From: CAYMLL01 sp964390645 | GTDB lineage: Bacteria; Planctomycetota; UBA8108 | Reading direction: 5' to 3' | DNA length: 21,976 nucleotides | NCBI GenBank assembly: GCA_964390645.1 | Contig: CAYMLL010000106.1 | Location: forward strand, 1-21,976 | Shown here: positions 6,348 through 14,346 of the stretch, piece by piece | Position numbering within the stretch: position 1 is the first letter of the stretch | How the letters are laid out: the number at the start of each line of letters is the position of its first letter | The notes under the pieces: model-generated | The model's database searches: none | What the model was told of the DNA's origin: nothing | Seen by the model: only the letters and a program-made list of their open reading frames with translations | Position numbers and translations under genes: made by a program

Positions 6348-8741
6348 ATGAAGTTCATGAACAGGTTCATGACGACACTCACCTCCACTCGACACGCCGT
6401 CGCGTCCTCGGCTCTACTCTGCGCGCTGAGCGCCGTGGGCCATGCGGCCGACGAGCCCGTGAGCTTCGCGAAGGACGTGTACCCGCTCCTCGCCGAGAGC
6501 TGTCTGCCTTGTCATGGGCCGGACAGCAAGGCGCGAAAGGCGCGGCTGCGGCTCGATCTACGTGCCGAGGCGACCAGGGCCCGGCGCGGCGGGGCCGCCA
6601 TCGTTCCCGGCCGGCCCGACCGTAGCGAGCTCGTGCGGCGCATCGACTCGGACGATCCCGACGAGCGTATGCCGCCGCCGGACTCCGGCAAGAGGCTGGA
6701 GGCCGACGAGGTCGCACGGCTGCGCCGGTGGGTCGCCGAGGGGGCGAAGTACGAGCGGCACTGGGCGTACGTCGCGCCGACCCGAAGTCGTCCGCCCGCG
6801 GTCCGGGACAGGAGCTGGCCGCGAGGGGAGATCGACCACTTCATCCTGGCGCGCCTCGAGAGGGAGGGCGTGGCACCGTCGAGGGAGGCGGACCGTCGTG
6901 TCCTGGCGCGTCGTCTGAGCTTCGACCTCGTCGGCATGGCGCCGCAGCCGCGGGAGGTCGAGAGCTTTGTCGCCGACGAGCATCCCGATGCTTACGAGCG
7001 GCTCGTCGATCGGCTGCTCGCATCGCCGGGTTTCGCGGAGCGCGTCGCGGTCTACTGGATGGACCTGGTGCGTTTTGCCGATACGGCCGGTATCCACGCG
7101 GACAACACCTGGGACATCTATCCCTATCGCGACTATGTCATCGAGTCGCTGGGCGCCGACATTCCGTTCGACCAGTTCACGCGAGAGCAGCTTGCGGGCG
7201 ACCTGATGCCCGACGCGTCCCTGCGCCAGCGCGTCGCGTCGTCCTACAACCGCCTCAACATGATCTCCCGCGAGGGCGGCTCGCAGGCGAAGGAGTTCCT
7301 CATCCGTTATACGGCCGACCGGGTACGCAACGCGTCGACCGTCTGGCTTGCCGCGACTGTCGGCTGCAGTGAGTGCCACGACCACAAGTTCGATCCGCTG
7401 ACCTCGAGGGACTTCTACCGCTTAGGCGCCTTCTTCGCTGACATCGAGCAGGTAGGAGTCTACCTGCAGGGAGCGAATAAGAGCCGCTTCTTTCCGCCGT
7501 ACCTCCCGGTGCCGACGGAGCGGCAGGTCGCCCAGCGAGCCGGGATCGAGGGACTCATCGGGGAGCTTCGCAAGACCCTTGCCGAGAGTTCGGACGGCCC
7601 CGCGGCCAAGGAGCTCGAGAAGCTCGAGGAGAGACGCAAGAAGATCGATAACGAGACCGCGGTCGTCCTGGCGACTCGATCGGTGAAGCCGATGACCGTG
7701 CGCGTGCTGCCGCGAGGCAACTGGATGGACGACTCCGGCGAAATCGTCGAGCCCGGCGTGCCGGCTGCGTTCGGGTCGCTCGACGTCGACGGGCGTGCGA
7801 CGAGGCTCGATCTCTCGAACTGGCTCGTGGACGACCGCAACCCCGTTGTCGCACGCGTTCTCGTCAACCGCCTCTGGAGGCTGCTATTCGGCCGCGGCAT
7901 CGTCACCACGCTCGACGACTTCGGTCGCCAGGGATCGCTGCCGACGCACCCGCGGCTTCTCGACCACCTCGCCCTCGAGCTCCGCGACGGAGGCTGGAGC
8001 CTGCGTCGAACCGTCCGCACGATCGTCCTCTCGGCCGCCTATCGCCAGTCCTCGTTCCTCGGTGACGAGATGCGCCGCCGCGACCCCTTCAACCGGCTCG
8101 TGGCGCGACAGGCGCGCTTTCGTGTCGACGCTGAGTTCATCCGTGACACGGCGCTGCAGATCGCGGGGCTCCTGAGCCGTCGACTCGGGGGACCGAGTGT
8201 CCGGCCCTATCAGCCGGAGGGGTACTACGCGCACCTCAACTTTCCGCGTCGGAAGTACCGGCACGACGCAGGCGAGAGTCTCCACCGGCGAAGTGTCTAC
8301 ACGCACTGGCAGCGGCAGTTCGTCCACCCGAGCCTGCTGGCCTTCGACGCTCCCACACGGGAGCGCTGCACCGTGGAGAGGATGCGCTCGAACACTCCTC
8401 TCGGAGCCCTCGTGCTGCTCAACGACCCGATCTACGTGGAGGCGGCGCGGGCCTTCGGCGCGATGATCGTGGACCGTGGCGGGACGACGACCGACGAGCG
8501 CCTTCGTTTCGCGTTTCGTCGCGCCTTGAGCCGCGCTCCACGGGATCGCGAGCTCGCCGTGTTGCGCGACCTGCACGCGGCGAGCTCCGCGCGCTTCGAG
8601 AGCGACCGGGAAGCCGCCCGGAAGCTGCTCTCGGTGGGAAGCTTGCCGGCTCCGACGACCGCCAGCCCCGCGGAGCACGCGACCTGGGCGACGATCGGAC
8701 GTGTCATCTTCAACCTTCACGAGACGATCGCGAGGTACTGA
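6348..8741 (+). CDS. Planctomycete cytochrome-like PSCyt1/DUF1549/DUF1553 protein
   Basis: The 797-residue exported protein has a signal peptide near residues 8-33 (ending AVGHA). A PSCyt1 domain carries a heme c-type motif CLPCH (C52, C55, H56) in LLAESCLPCHGPDSKARK. DUF1549 (PSCyt2) follows at about 133-370, starting IDHFILARLEREG and including YWMDLVRFADT. It contains a second CxxCH, CSECH (C340, C343, H344), in the conserved context GCSECHDHKFDPLT. The C-terminal DUF1553 (PSD1) spans about 475-760, with NPVVARVLVNRLWRLLFGRG and NTPLGALVLLNDP. ATG 6348 is chosen, but ATGs at 6357 and 6369 are also possible and none has a clear ribosome-binding site. The family is abundant in planctomycetes and its biochemical role is not established; electron transfer or polymer degradation has been suggested. 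The downstream DUF1501 gene begins 3 bp after the stop, so the two are almost certainly one operon. Confidence 0.93.
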   Translation: MKFMNRFMTTLTSTRHAVASSALLCALSAVGHAADEPVSFAKDVYPLLAESCLPCHGPDSKARKARLRLDLRAEATRARRGGAAIVPGRPDRSELVRRIDSDDPDERMPPPDSGKRLEADEVARLRRWVAEGAKYERHWAYVAPTRSRPPAVRDRSWPRGEIDHFILARLEREGVAPSREADRRVLARRLSFDLVGMAPQPREVESFVADEHPDAYERLVDRLLASPGFAERVAVYWMDLVRFADTAGIHADNTWDIYPYRDYVIESLGADIPFDQFTREQLAGDLMPDASLRQRVASSYNRLNMISREGGSQAKEFLIRYTADRVRNASTVWLAATVGCSECHDHKFDPLTSRDFYRLGAFFADIEQVGVYLQGANKSRFFPPYLPVPTERQVAQRAGIEGLIGELRKTLAESSDGPAAKELEKLEERRKKIDNETAVVLATRSVKPMTVRVLPRGNWMDDSGEIVEPGVPAAFGSLDVDGRATRLDLSNWLVDDRNPVVARVLVNRLWRLLFGRGIVTTLDDFGRQGSLPTHPRLLDHLALELRDGGWSLRRTVRTIVLSAAYRQSSFLGDEMRRRDPFNRLVARQARFRVDAEFIRDTALQIAGLLSRRLGGPSVRPYQPEGYYAHLNFPRRKYRHDAGESLHRRSVYTHWQRQFVHPSLLAFDAPTRERCTVERMRSNTPLGALVLLNDPIYVEAARAFGAMIVDRGGTTTDERLRFAFRRALSRAPRDRELAVLRDLHAASSARFESDREAARKLLSVGSLPAPTTASPAEHATWATIGRVIFNLHETIARY

Positions 8742-8744
8742 TCC

Positions 8745-10216
8745 ATGCGCGTTCGCGAAGCAGCCCGGAGCCTGTCGTCACGGCGGGCTTTCCTTGTCGG
8801 CGCGGGCTCCGGTGTCGGCTCGATCGCCCTGAGGGCTCTGTTCGCAGCGGAGCGCGAGGAGTCGATCGGCGCAATCCGGCGGGGGATCGTGGACCCTCGT
8901 GACGTGCCACCGCGAGCGAAGTGCGTGATTCACCTCTGCATGGCCGGTGGTCCCAGTCACCTGGAGACGCTCGACGACAAGCCCGAGCTCGCGAAGATCC
9001 ACGGTCGGCCGATGCCCGAGTCGTTCACGAAGGGCAAGCAGATCGCTCAGCTGCAGGGCAAACCGCTGAAGGCCTTCGCGCCGCAGCACCCGTTCATGCG
9101 TTACGGAGACTCCGGCCTCTCGATTTGTTCGCAGTTCGCGAAGATCGGCGCGCTCGCCGACGCCGTTTGGGTCATCAACTCGCAGCGGGGCGCGCCNNNN
9201 NNNNNNAGCAGATCAATCACGATCCCGCGCACACGGTTTTCAACACCGGCTCGACGCTGCCTGGACGTCCGTCGATGGGATCGTGGGTGTCCTACGGGCT
9301 TGGCAGCGAGACGGAGGATCTTCCGGGCTTCATCGTTCTCTCGTCGATCGGCAAGGGCGGACAGTCACAGCCCATCGCCGCACGGCAGTGGCACTCCGGG
9401 TTTCTGCCGTCGCGGTTCCAGGGCGTCGCGCGGCCCGCGCGGGGGGGTCCGGGGCGCGACCGGCATAGCCCCCCCCGCCCCGGGCCTGAGAAACAGCGTC
9501 GATCGATCGATGCGATCCAGGCGCTTGATCGCATCCACGACGAGAGCGTCGGCGATCCGGAGGTGGCAGCGCGTATCGCCCAGTACGAGATGGCGTTTCG
9601 CATGCAGGAGTCAGTGCCTTTGTTGACCGACACCTCGCAGGAGCCGCAGCGCGTCCTCGACATGTACGGCACGAAGGGAAACGACGGCTCGTTCGCTGCG
9701 AACTGTCTCATGGCCCGGCGCCTCGCCGAACGTGGGGTGCGCTTCATCCAGGTATACCACCGTGCGTGGGATCATCACGGGCGCGTCAAGCGTTCGATCG
9801 AGGTCACCGCGAGCGAGGTCGACCGCGCCACCTGGGCGCTGATCAGCGACCTGAAGCAGCGCGGCTTGCTCGACCAGACGCTCGTGCTGTGGGGCGGCGA
9901 GTTCGGGCGCACGCCGATGAGCCAGGGCGGCAGTGGTCGCGACCACCACATCGCGGGGTACTCCTGTTTCCTCGCCGGCGGTGGCGTTCGCGGCGGGGTG
10001 CGCCACGGCGCGACCGACGAGCTCGGCTACGAGGCGGTCGAGGACGTGGTTCACGTGCGAGATCTTCACGCTACGATGCTGCACCTCCTCGGAATCGACC
10101 ACCGCAAGCTGAGCTACAAGCTCAAGGGTCTCGACGTGCGCCTGACGGGAGTCGAGGACGCTCGAGTGCTGTCCGGGGTGCTCGTGGATCCGGGTGCGGG
10201 GGAGAGCACCGGGTGA
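8745..10216 (+). CDS. DUF1501 family protein, Tat-exported (interrupted by scaffold gap)
   Basis: The start is ATG 8745 with GAGG nine bases upstream, inside the end of the preceding gene, which indicates translational coupling. Residues 11-34 form a twin-arginine signal (SSRRAFLVGAG, then a hydrophobic stretch), so the protein should be exported folded. Family hallmarks before the gap are CVIHLCMAGGPSHLETLDDKPEL. After the gap come INHDPAHTVFNTG, PSMGSWVSYGLGSE, WDHHGRVKRS, LLDQTLVLWGGEFGRTPMSQG and GRDHHIAGYSCFLAGGG. DUF1501 proteins belong to the alkaline-phosphatase/sulfatase-like fold, and the His/Asp-rich motifs fit a metal site. Ten Ns (9197-9206) break the reading frame. The segment at about 9430-9490 also looks corrupted (see findings). 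The DUF1549/DUF1553 plus DUF1501 pairing is typical of planctomycetes. The substrate is unknown. Confidence 0.92.
9197..9206. other. Scaffold gap (10 N) inside the DUF1501 CDS
   Basis: The gap lies between INS (then an atypical QRGA) and QINHDPAH. The reading frame changes from frame 3 to frame 2 across it. A continuous gene needs a missing length of 2 modulo 3. Family members have a short 'MHTE/MHTD'-like segment here, so little protein is probably missing. The bases just before the gap may be contig-end errors. Confidence 0.95.
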
Positions 10217-10223
10217 ACGCGGC

Positions 10224-10883
10224 TCACCCGAAGAAGGCGAACGACAGCAGGAGGCCGACGGCGAGCGCCAACGGAGCGAAGGCCATCGAGAGCGGTGTAG
10301 CTCGTCGCGAGCATCTCGACGCCGGTGACGGCGCACCGGGCGTGGCTCTCCGTACCACGTCAGCAGGAGAGCACCAGGTACGTCGGCGTCAGGATCATTC
10401 CTGTCACCAGGGGCCGGCACTGCACCTGTACGAATTCGCTGGTGGCCCGTGCCGCGAGACCGAAGCGCGCCCCGAGATACTCGTCGCTCGTGTGCGGGCC
10501 GGCCCGGCACACCGGCAGGATCACGAAGTCGGCTCCGTCGATCCAGCGGCGACGGCGTTCCACTCGGCCGACCGCCCGGTAGCTCATGGCCAGCCAGCAG
10601 GTGACGCCGGAGTCGGCCGCGAGGTCGCTCGTGTCGATCGCCGTCGCGTGGAGCCACAGGCCGTGGCCCTCCGGGGCAGGCTGGGGCCGGCGAGGAGGCA
10701 GTCCGCGATCGCGCGCGTATCCCGGCTTCTCCCGAGGCTCTGGACGACGATGGCGCCGTCGATCCCGCCCACGAGGATCCGGGGGATCGGGGCCGAGAGC
10801 CTCGCTTTCGTCCGGTCGAGCGGGCTTGCGTTCGGCGGTGACCGGGATCGATACTCGTTGTTACCGCGGGCGCCCGTGGACAT
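10224..10883 (-). pseudogene. Broken sodium:solute symporter-like membrane protein remnant
   Basis: Read on the minus strand, the region gives consecutive protein fragments in shifting frames with strongly G/C third positions, which suggests formerly coding DNA. Fragment one, from an ATG at 10883, includes IDGAIVVQSLGRSRDT and DCLLAGPSLP, like the first helix and 'FLAGRSLPWW' segment of the SSF family. Fragment two, in another frame from about 10672, reads GLWLHATAIDTSDLAADSG, then HTSDEYLGARFGLAARATS and RPLVTGMILTPTYLVLS, ending at a TGA (10360-10362). The 'YT..EYL..RFG' signature fits SSF. Fragment three (10286-10224) is a hydrophobic tail (LALAVGLLLSFAFFG). About 200 codons remain, against roughly 500 in the family. 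It could be true decay or a real gene damaged by assembly indels; the short length favours decay. The family assignment is by eye. Confidence 0.5.
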
Positions 10884-10919
10884 CTCTGCAACACGCACCC
10901 GAGATCGTCGAGAATCTTC

Positions 10920-13802
10920 ATGTCGAAAGTCACGGCCTCACTCCTGCTCCTGGCAGTTTGCCCCTGGAGCAACGTCTCCGCGCTTGCGGAAGGACCCGGT
11001 TTCGAGAACCTCGCGGCACGCGCAAGGATTTCGGCATCGTCGGAGCTCTCGGCGCAGAAGCTCCTTGCCGGTGGCGTCGCCGACGGCCGGGTCGCGCCGC
11101 TGAAGTCCGGCGTGTTCGAGTTCTACCCGCCCGGTCGAGACGCGCGCTCGTGGGCCGTCGACGGCGCGGTCGCGGAGGATCGCGGCGAGCTGTCGATGGA
11201 GTGGGACGAGCCGGTCGAGGTGCGGGAGATCGTCTACTTCGCGCGCGTCGCGTTTCTCGTCGAGGAGTGCTTCAAGAAGTACGAGATCTTCATCGACGAC
11301 GCCGCGGCGCCGGTCGTTCAGGGTGAGCTCGAGAAGACCGATCGCGGGCAGCGCATCCGTCTTGAACCCACGAAGGCGAAGAAGCTCGTCTTTCGTTTTC
11401 TGAGCTCCTGGGGCGGACCGAACCCCGGAGCCACGGAGATTCTCGTCCTCGGTGAGGAGGTCAGCGATGCGCAGCTGGCGGTCTTCGCGCCGCGATCTCC
11501 GCCCCGGGAGGTCCGGCCGGACCCGCTCGAGGCGATGCGGCTTCGGTGGACGACTCCGAGTGACAAGCCGCAGGAGGCGATGCCGACCGGAAATGGTCGC
11601 GTTCTCGCGAACGTCCGCACCGAGCCGGGAGGCGACGTCTGTATCGACCTGGCGCGCCGAGACGGGTTCGGGGACCGGGTCGAGCGACTCGGGACGCTGC
11701 GAGCGCGTCTCGACCCGCCTCTGATCGACGAGGGCGGGAGGTCGAGCCAGACCCTGATGTACACGAACGGGGCGATCCACATCGAGGGAGAGACCGCACC
11801 GGCGCGTCCGACCTTCTCCGTCGCCGTCGATGCCAGCCAGGATGTTCTTCATCTCCAGCTGCGCTGTCGGACTCCACTGGGGATTCGCTGGACGCTCGAC
11901 TCGACGCAGGTGCTCGATTCGAAGGAGATCGCGGACAGGGCACGCGTCGTGGGCCGCTCCGGCAAGCACGCTTGCGTCCTGCTGGGCGACGGCATGAAAG
12001 CCGAGCCCGGTGGCGTTCTGATCTCGACCGCCCCGGGGATCTCGTTCGACCTGCAGGCGCACGTCGTCGGTGAGAAGGCCGCGGAAGGCGACCAGGCCGC
12101 GGTGACGCTCGAGCAGGCGATCGCGTCCGTGTCGAAGGCGGACGTCAACGGCGCGATCCGCGGTCACAAGCAGCGCTGGCTCGATTTCTGGGGGCAAGGA
12201 ACGGTGTTCGTCGATGGTGACGGAGGGGACGCCCTCCACCGAGCTCTCGTGGAGCGTCGATTCGTGAGCGCGTGCAGTGGCCGTGGGCCGCACCTGCTGT
12301 CCCTGTCGAAGGAGGGACACAGCGACGAGCCTGCGACCCGATCCGTGAGCCGCTGGCCCGAGGAGCGGATTCGCTCGTCGATGGAGCGCATCGTCGGCGA
12401 GGCGCGCGAATACCTGGAAGCGACGGCGAAGGCGGGACGCTTTCCCGGCTTCTGGGGCGCCGGGTTCGAGCGACTGCCGGCATCGACCGAGCCGATCGAC
12501 GAGACGCTCGATCTCCTGCGTGACATGCTCGTCACGTCCTCCGGCGCGGACGGGAAGACCATACACCTGATGCCGGGCTGGCCGGAGGATCGAGACGTGT
12601 GGTTTCGCATCTCACCGGAGGGAGCCCCGGCAAGCGTCTGGGTGGAGGCGACGTGCGAGGACGGAGGGCTCCGTCGTGTCGAGGTATACCCGAAGCAGCG
12701 CACCGGGGACGTCGTGGGCGTGGGACCCTTCGAGAAGCCGGTTCAGGGCGCGCTCGCTGGTTCCTTTCGAATGCCGGCGCTGGTGTCGTTTCTCAGCCCG
12801 AGCTGGGTGGCGTCGAAGGCCGGCATGGATGGCCTCGCGGTGACGATGAAGAAGGCCCACTTCAACGGCTACGAGGGGAACATCCTCGACGCCGAGTTCT
12901 GCAAGAAGCACGGCTTCTACCTCATCGTGCACGGTGTGGACCCCTGGGTCGCGCACGAGCTGAAGGACCATCCGCAGGTCATCAGCTACTTCATGTCGGA
13001 CCGCAAGAAGCCTTCGTCCTTCGCACGCTTCGGAAGGCGGCGGACGGAGTACGAGGCCATCGACCCGAATCACCCGACGGAGTTCAACACCTACGCGCAC
13101 TGGGGGGGAATCGAGTACTTCCTCGACGTCGTGCGCCCGAGGATGCTCGAGTACTACGACTACCACTGGAAGCGAAAGAAGCACCTCCACTTCCACTACC
13201 TCGAGTACTACCGGAGGATGTCGATCGCCGCCGGCGGCATCCCCGTCTTTCGCTTTGTCCATGTCCACGATGACCCGCCGGAGAAGATGCGCAAGACGGT
13301 GTCGATGAGCGTCCTCTACGGTCTCAAGGGCTTCAAGTGGTGGGTCGGTTGGACGATGTTCGATATTCATGAGGTCAAGGAGAACGAGCCGCCGCCGCTG
13401 TCGGGCATCGGCAAGGAGGTGATGCGGATCAACAAGATGCTCCATGCGTTCAGCCCACACCTCGCTCGGGCGCGCTCGGTCGACGTCTTTCACACCCGAC
13501 CCTTGCCGGCGAGTACTCGCGAGGCGCCGCCGGACTACTGGGTACGCCCCGGCGGCGAGCACATCGCCATCGGAGTCTTCGAGAACGACAAGGAAGACGG
13601 GCTCATCGTTGTCGGCAACCGTGACATCGGCAGGGTGCGAGATGCGGTTCTGAGCTTTGACGGGAGCGTCAAGAAGGTGCGCCAGCTCGACAAGGCGACT
13701 CGCAAGTGGATCGACCTCGGCCTGGACGAGCGGGGAGGCGGAACGACGCTCCGGCTGGGGCTGGACAAGGGCGACGTCGAGCTTCTGAGGGCCCTTCGGT
13801 GA
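10920..13802 (+). CDS. Secreted chimeric glycoside-hydrolase-like protein (DUF5703-like part plus TIM-barrel-like part)
   Basis: The uninterrupted 960-residue protein starts at ATG 10920 and has a signal peptide (1-24, ending ALA). Residues 25-180 look like a discoidin-type beta-sandwich (ARISASSEL; WDEPVEVREIVYFARV). Residues 208-420 match the N-terminal beta-domain of DUF5703/GH95-like proteins (EAMPTGNGRVLANV, RLGTLRARLDP, SQTLMYTNGAIHIEG, then HKQRWLDFW). Residues 545-600 match the C-terminal beta-domain of the same type (IHLMPGWPEDRDVWFRI). The expected helical catalytic barrel between them is reduced to about 120 residues. Residues 620-820 are a second unit resembling beta-galactosidase-like TIM barrels (FCKKHGFYLIVHGVDPW, DHPQVISYFMSDRK, YGLKGFKWWVGW), followed by a C-terminal beta-region (855-960). 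It is presumably periplasmic and glycan-related. Either half may lack catalysis. Family names are from recall; the two-part architecture is clear. Confidence 0.72.
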   Translation: MSKVTASLLLLAVCPWSNVSALAEGPGFENLAARARISASSELSAQKLLAGGVADGRVAPLKSGVFEFYPPGRDARSWAVDGAVAEDRGELSMEWDEPVEVREIVYFARVAFLVEECFKKYEIFIDDAAAPVVQGELEKTDRGQRIRLEPTKAKKLVFRFLSSWGGPNPGATEILVLGEEVSDAQLAVFAPRSPPREVRPDPLEAMRLRWTTPSDKPQEAMPTGNGRVLANVRTEPGGDVCIDLARRDGFGDRVERLGTLRARLDPPLIDEGGRSSQTLMYTNGAIHIEGETAPARPTFSVAVDASQDVLHLQLRCRTPLGIRWTLDSTQVLDSKEIADRARVVGRSGKHACVLLGDGMKAEPGGVLISTAPGISFDLQAHVVGEKAAEGDQAAVTLEQAIASVSKADVNGAIRGHKQRWLDFWGQGTVFVDGDGGDALHRALVERRFVSACSGRGPHLLSLSKEGHSDEPATRSVSRWPEERIRSSMERIVGEAREYLEATAKAGRFPGFWGAGFERLPASTEPIDETLDLLRDMLVTSSGADGKTIHLMPGWPEDRDVWFRISPEGAPASVWVEATCEDGGLRRVEVYPKQRTGDVVGVGPFEKPVQGALAGSFRMPALVSFLSPSWVASKAGMDGLAVTMKKAHFNGYEGNILDAEFCKKHGFYLIVHGVDPWVAHELKDHPQVISYFMSDRKKPSSFARFGRRRTEYEAIDPNHPTEFNTYAHWGGIEYFLDVVRPRMLEYYDYHWKRKKHLHFHYLEYYRRMSIAAGGIPVFRFVHVHDDPPEKMRKTVSMSVLYGLKGFKWWVGWTMFDIHEVKENEPPPLSGIGKEVMRINKMLHAFSPHLARARSVDVFHTRPLPASTREAPPDYWVRPGGEHIAIGVFENDKEDGLIVVGNRDIGRVRDAVLSFDGSVKKVRQLDKATRKWIDLGLDERGGGTTLRLGLDKGDVELLRALR

Positions 13803-14346
13803 GCGGGAGCCCTCGCGGCGCGACCCTGCTCCTGATCCGCGCGACCTGGTCGGTGGAGCGTGTGCGGTCCGCGGAGGAGCTGCCGCGCAACCCGCGCGTC
13901 GGTTCCGAGAGTACCCTTGCGCCGAGCCACCGTCGAGGCGGACGGTTCCGGTGCCACCTCCTGCCGACCACGCATCGCATCGCCATGACCCGGGGTCGGG
14001 TGGAGCTCTGTCGGCGCGGATACCGCGATGTCGGGCGTCCGTATCTGGTACGGGGCTTTCGGCCGGGATCACCTGGAAGATACCGGCTTCCGCTGGCTCT
14101 GAAGCATGCGGCCGCTCGGCTCGAACGCCGGAAAACGCACGCCGCGGACGACGACGATCGTCCTCTCGGTTCGCTGGTCGTCGGGAAATCCGCCGTGCGA
14201 TCCGGAAGTCGTCGTGCGGCGCCTCTCGAGGGAGATGTGGAGGGAGCCGTCCGGCTGCCCATCGATGTGACGAGAGAGCTCATCGCGTCAGTCGGGAAGG
14301 GCCGCGCGTCGTCGACGTTCGCAAGAGGCAGGGACGAAGAGGCCAC
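13803..14346. other. 544 bp without a recognisable gene
   Basis: No protein family is recognisable on either strand. One plus-strand frame is open from an ATG at 13985 to a TGA at 14348-14350, which overlaps the ATG of the metallopeptidase gene as ATGA. Its product is arginine-rich (RRGYRDVGRPYLVRGF, for example) and its third-position G/C bias is weaker than in the neighbouring genes. I therefore do not call it a gene. The stretch may hold the promoter of the metallopeptidase gene, but no convincing -35/-10 pair stands out. Confidence 0.5.

Noticed and set aside
6231..6395. N-terminal extension of proline iminopeptidase
   Set aside because: The added 55 residues are Arg-rich, unlike the family, and overlap the phased repeats and the start of the divergent gene.
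9611..10972. One continuous minus-strand gene of 453 codons covering the symporter remnant
   Set aside because: This frame is not the one with SSF-like residues or coding-type third positions, and half of it is antisense to DUF1501.
10938..12566. Minus-strand open frame of 542 codons opposite the chimeric gene
   Set aside because: Low-information Arg/Asp/Leu-rich translation, antisense to a protein with a signal peptide and recognisable domains.
13951..14346. N-terminal extension of the MlrC-family protein
   Set aside because: The family starts at the 'RRIALGSLFIECN' segment, and the extension has no coding character.
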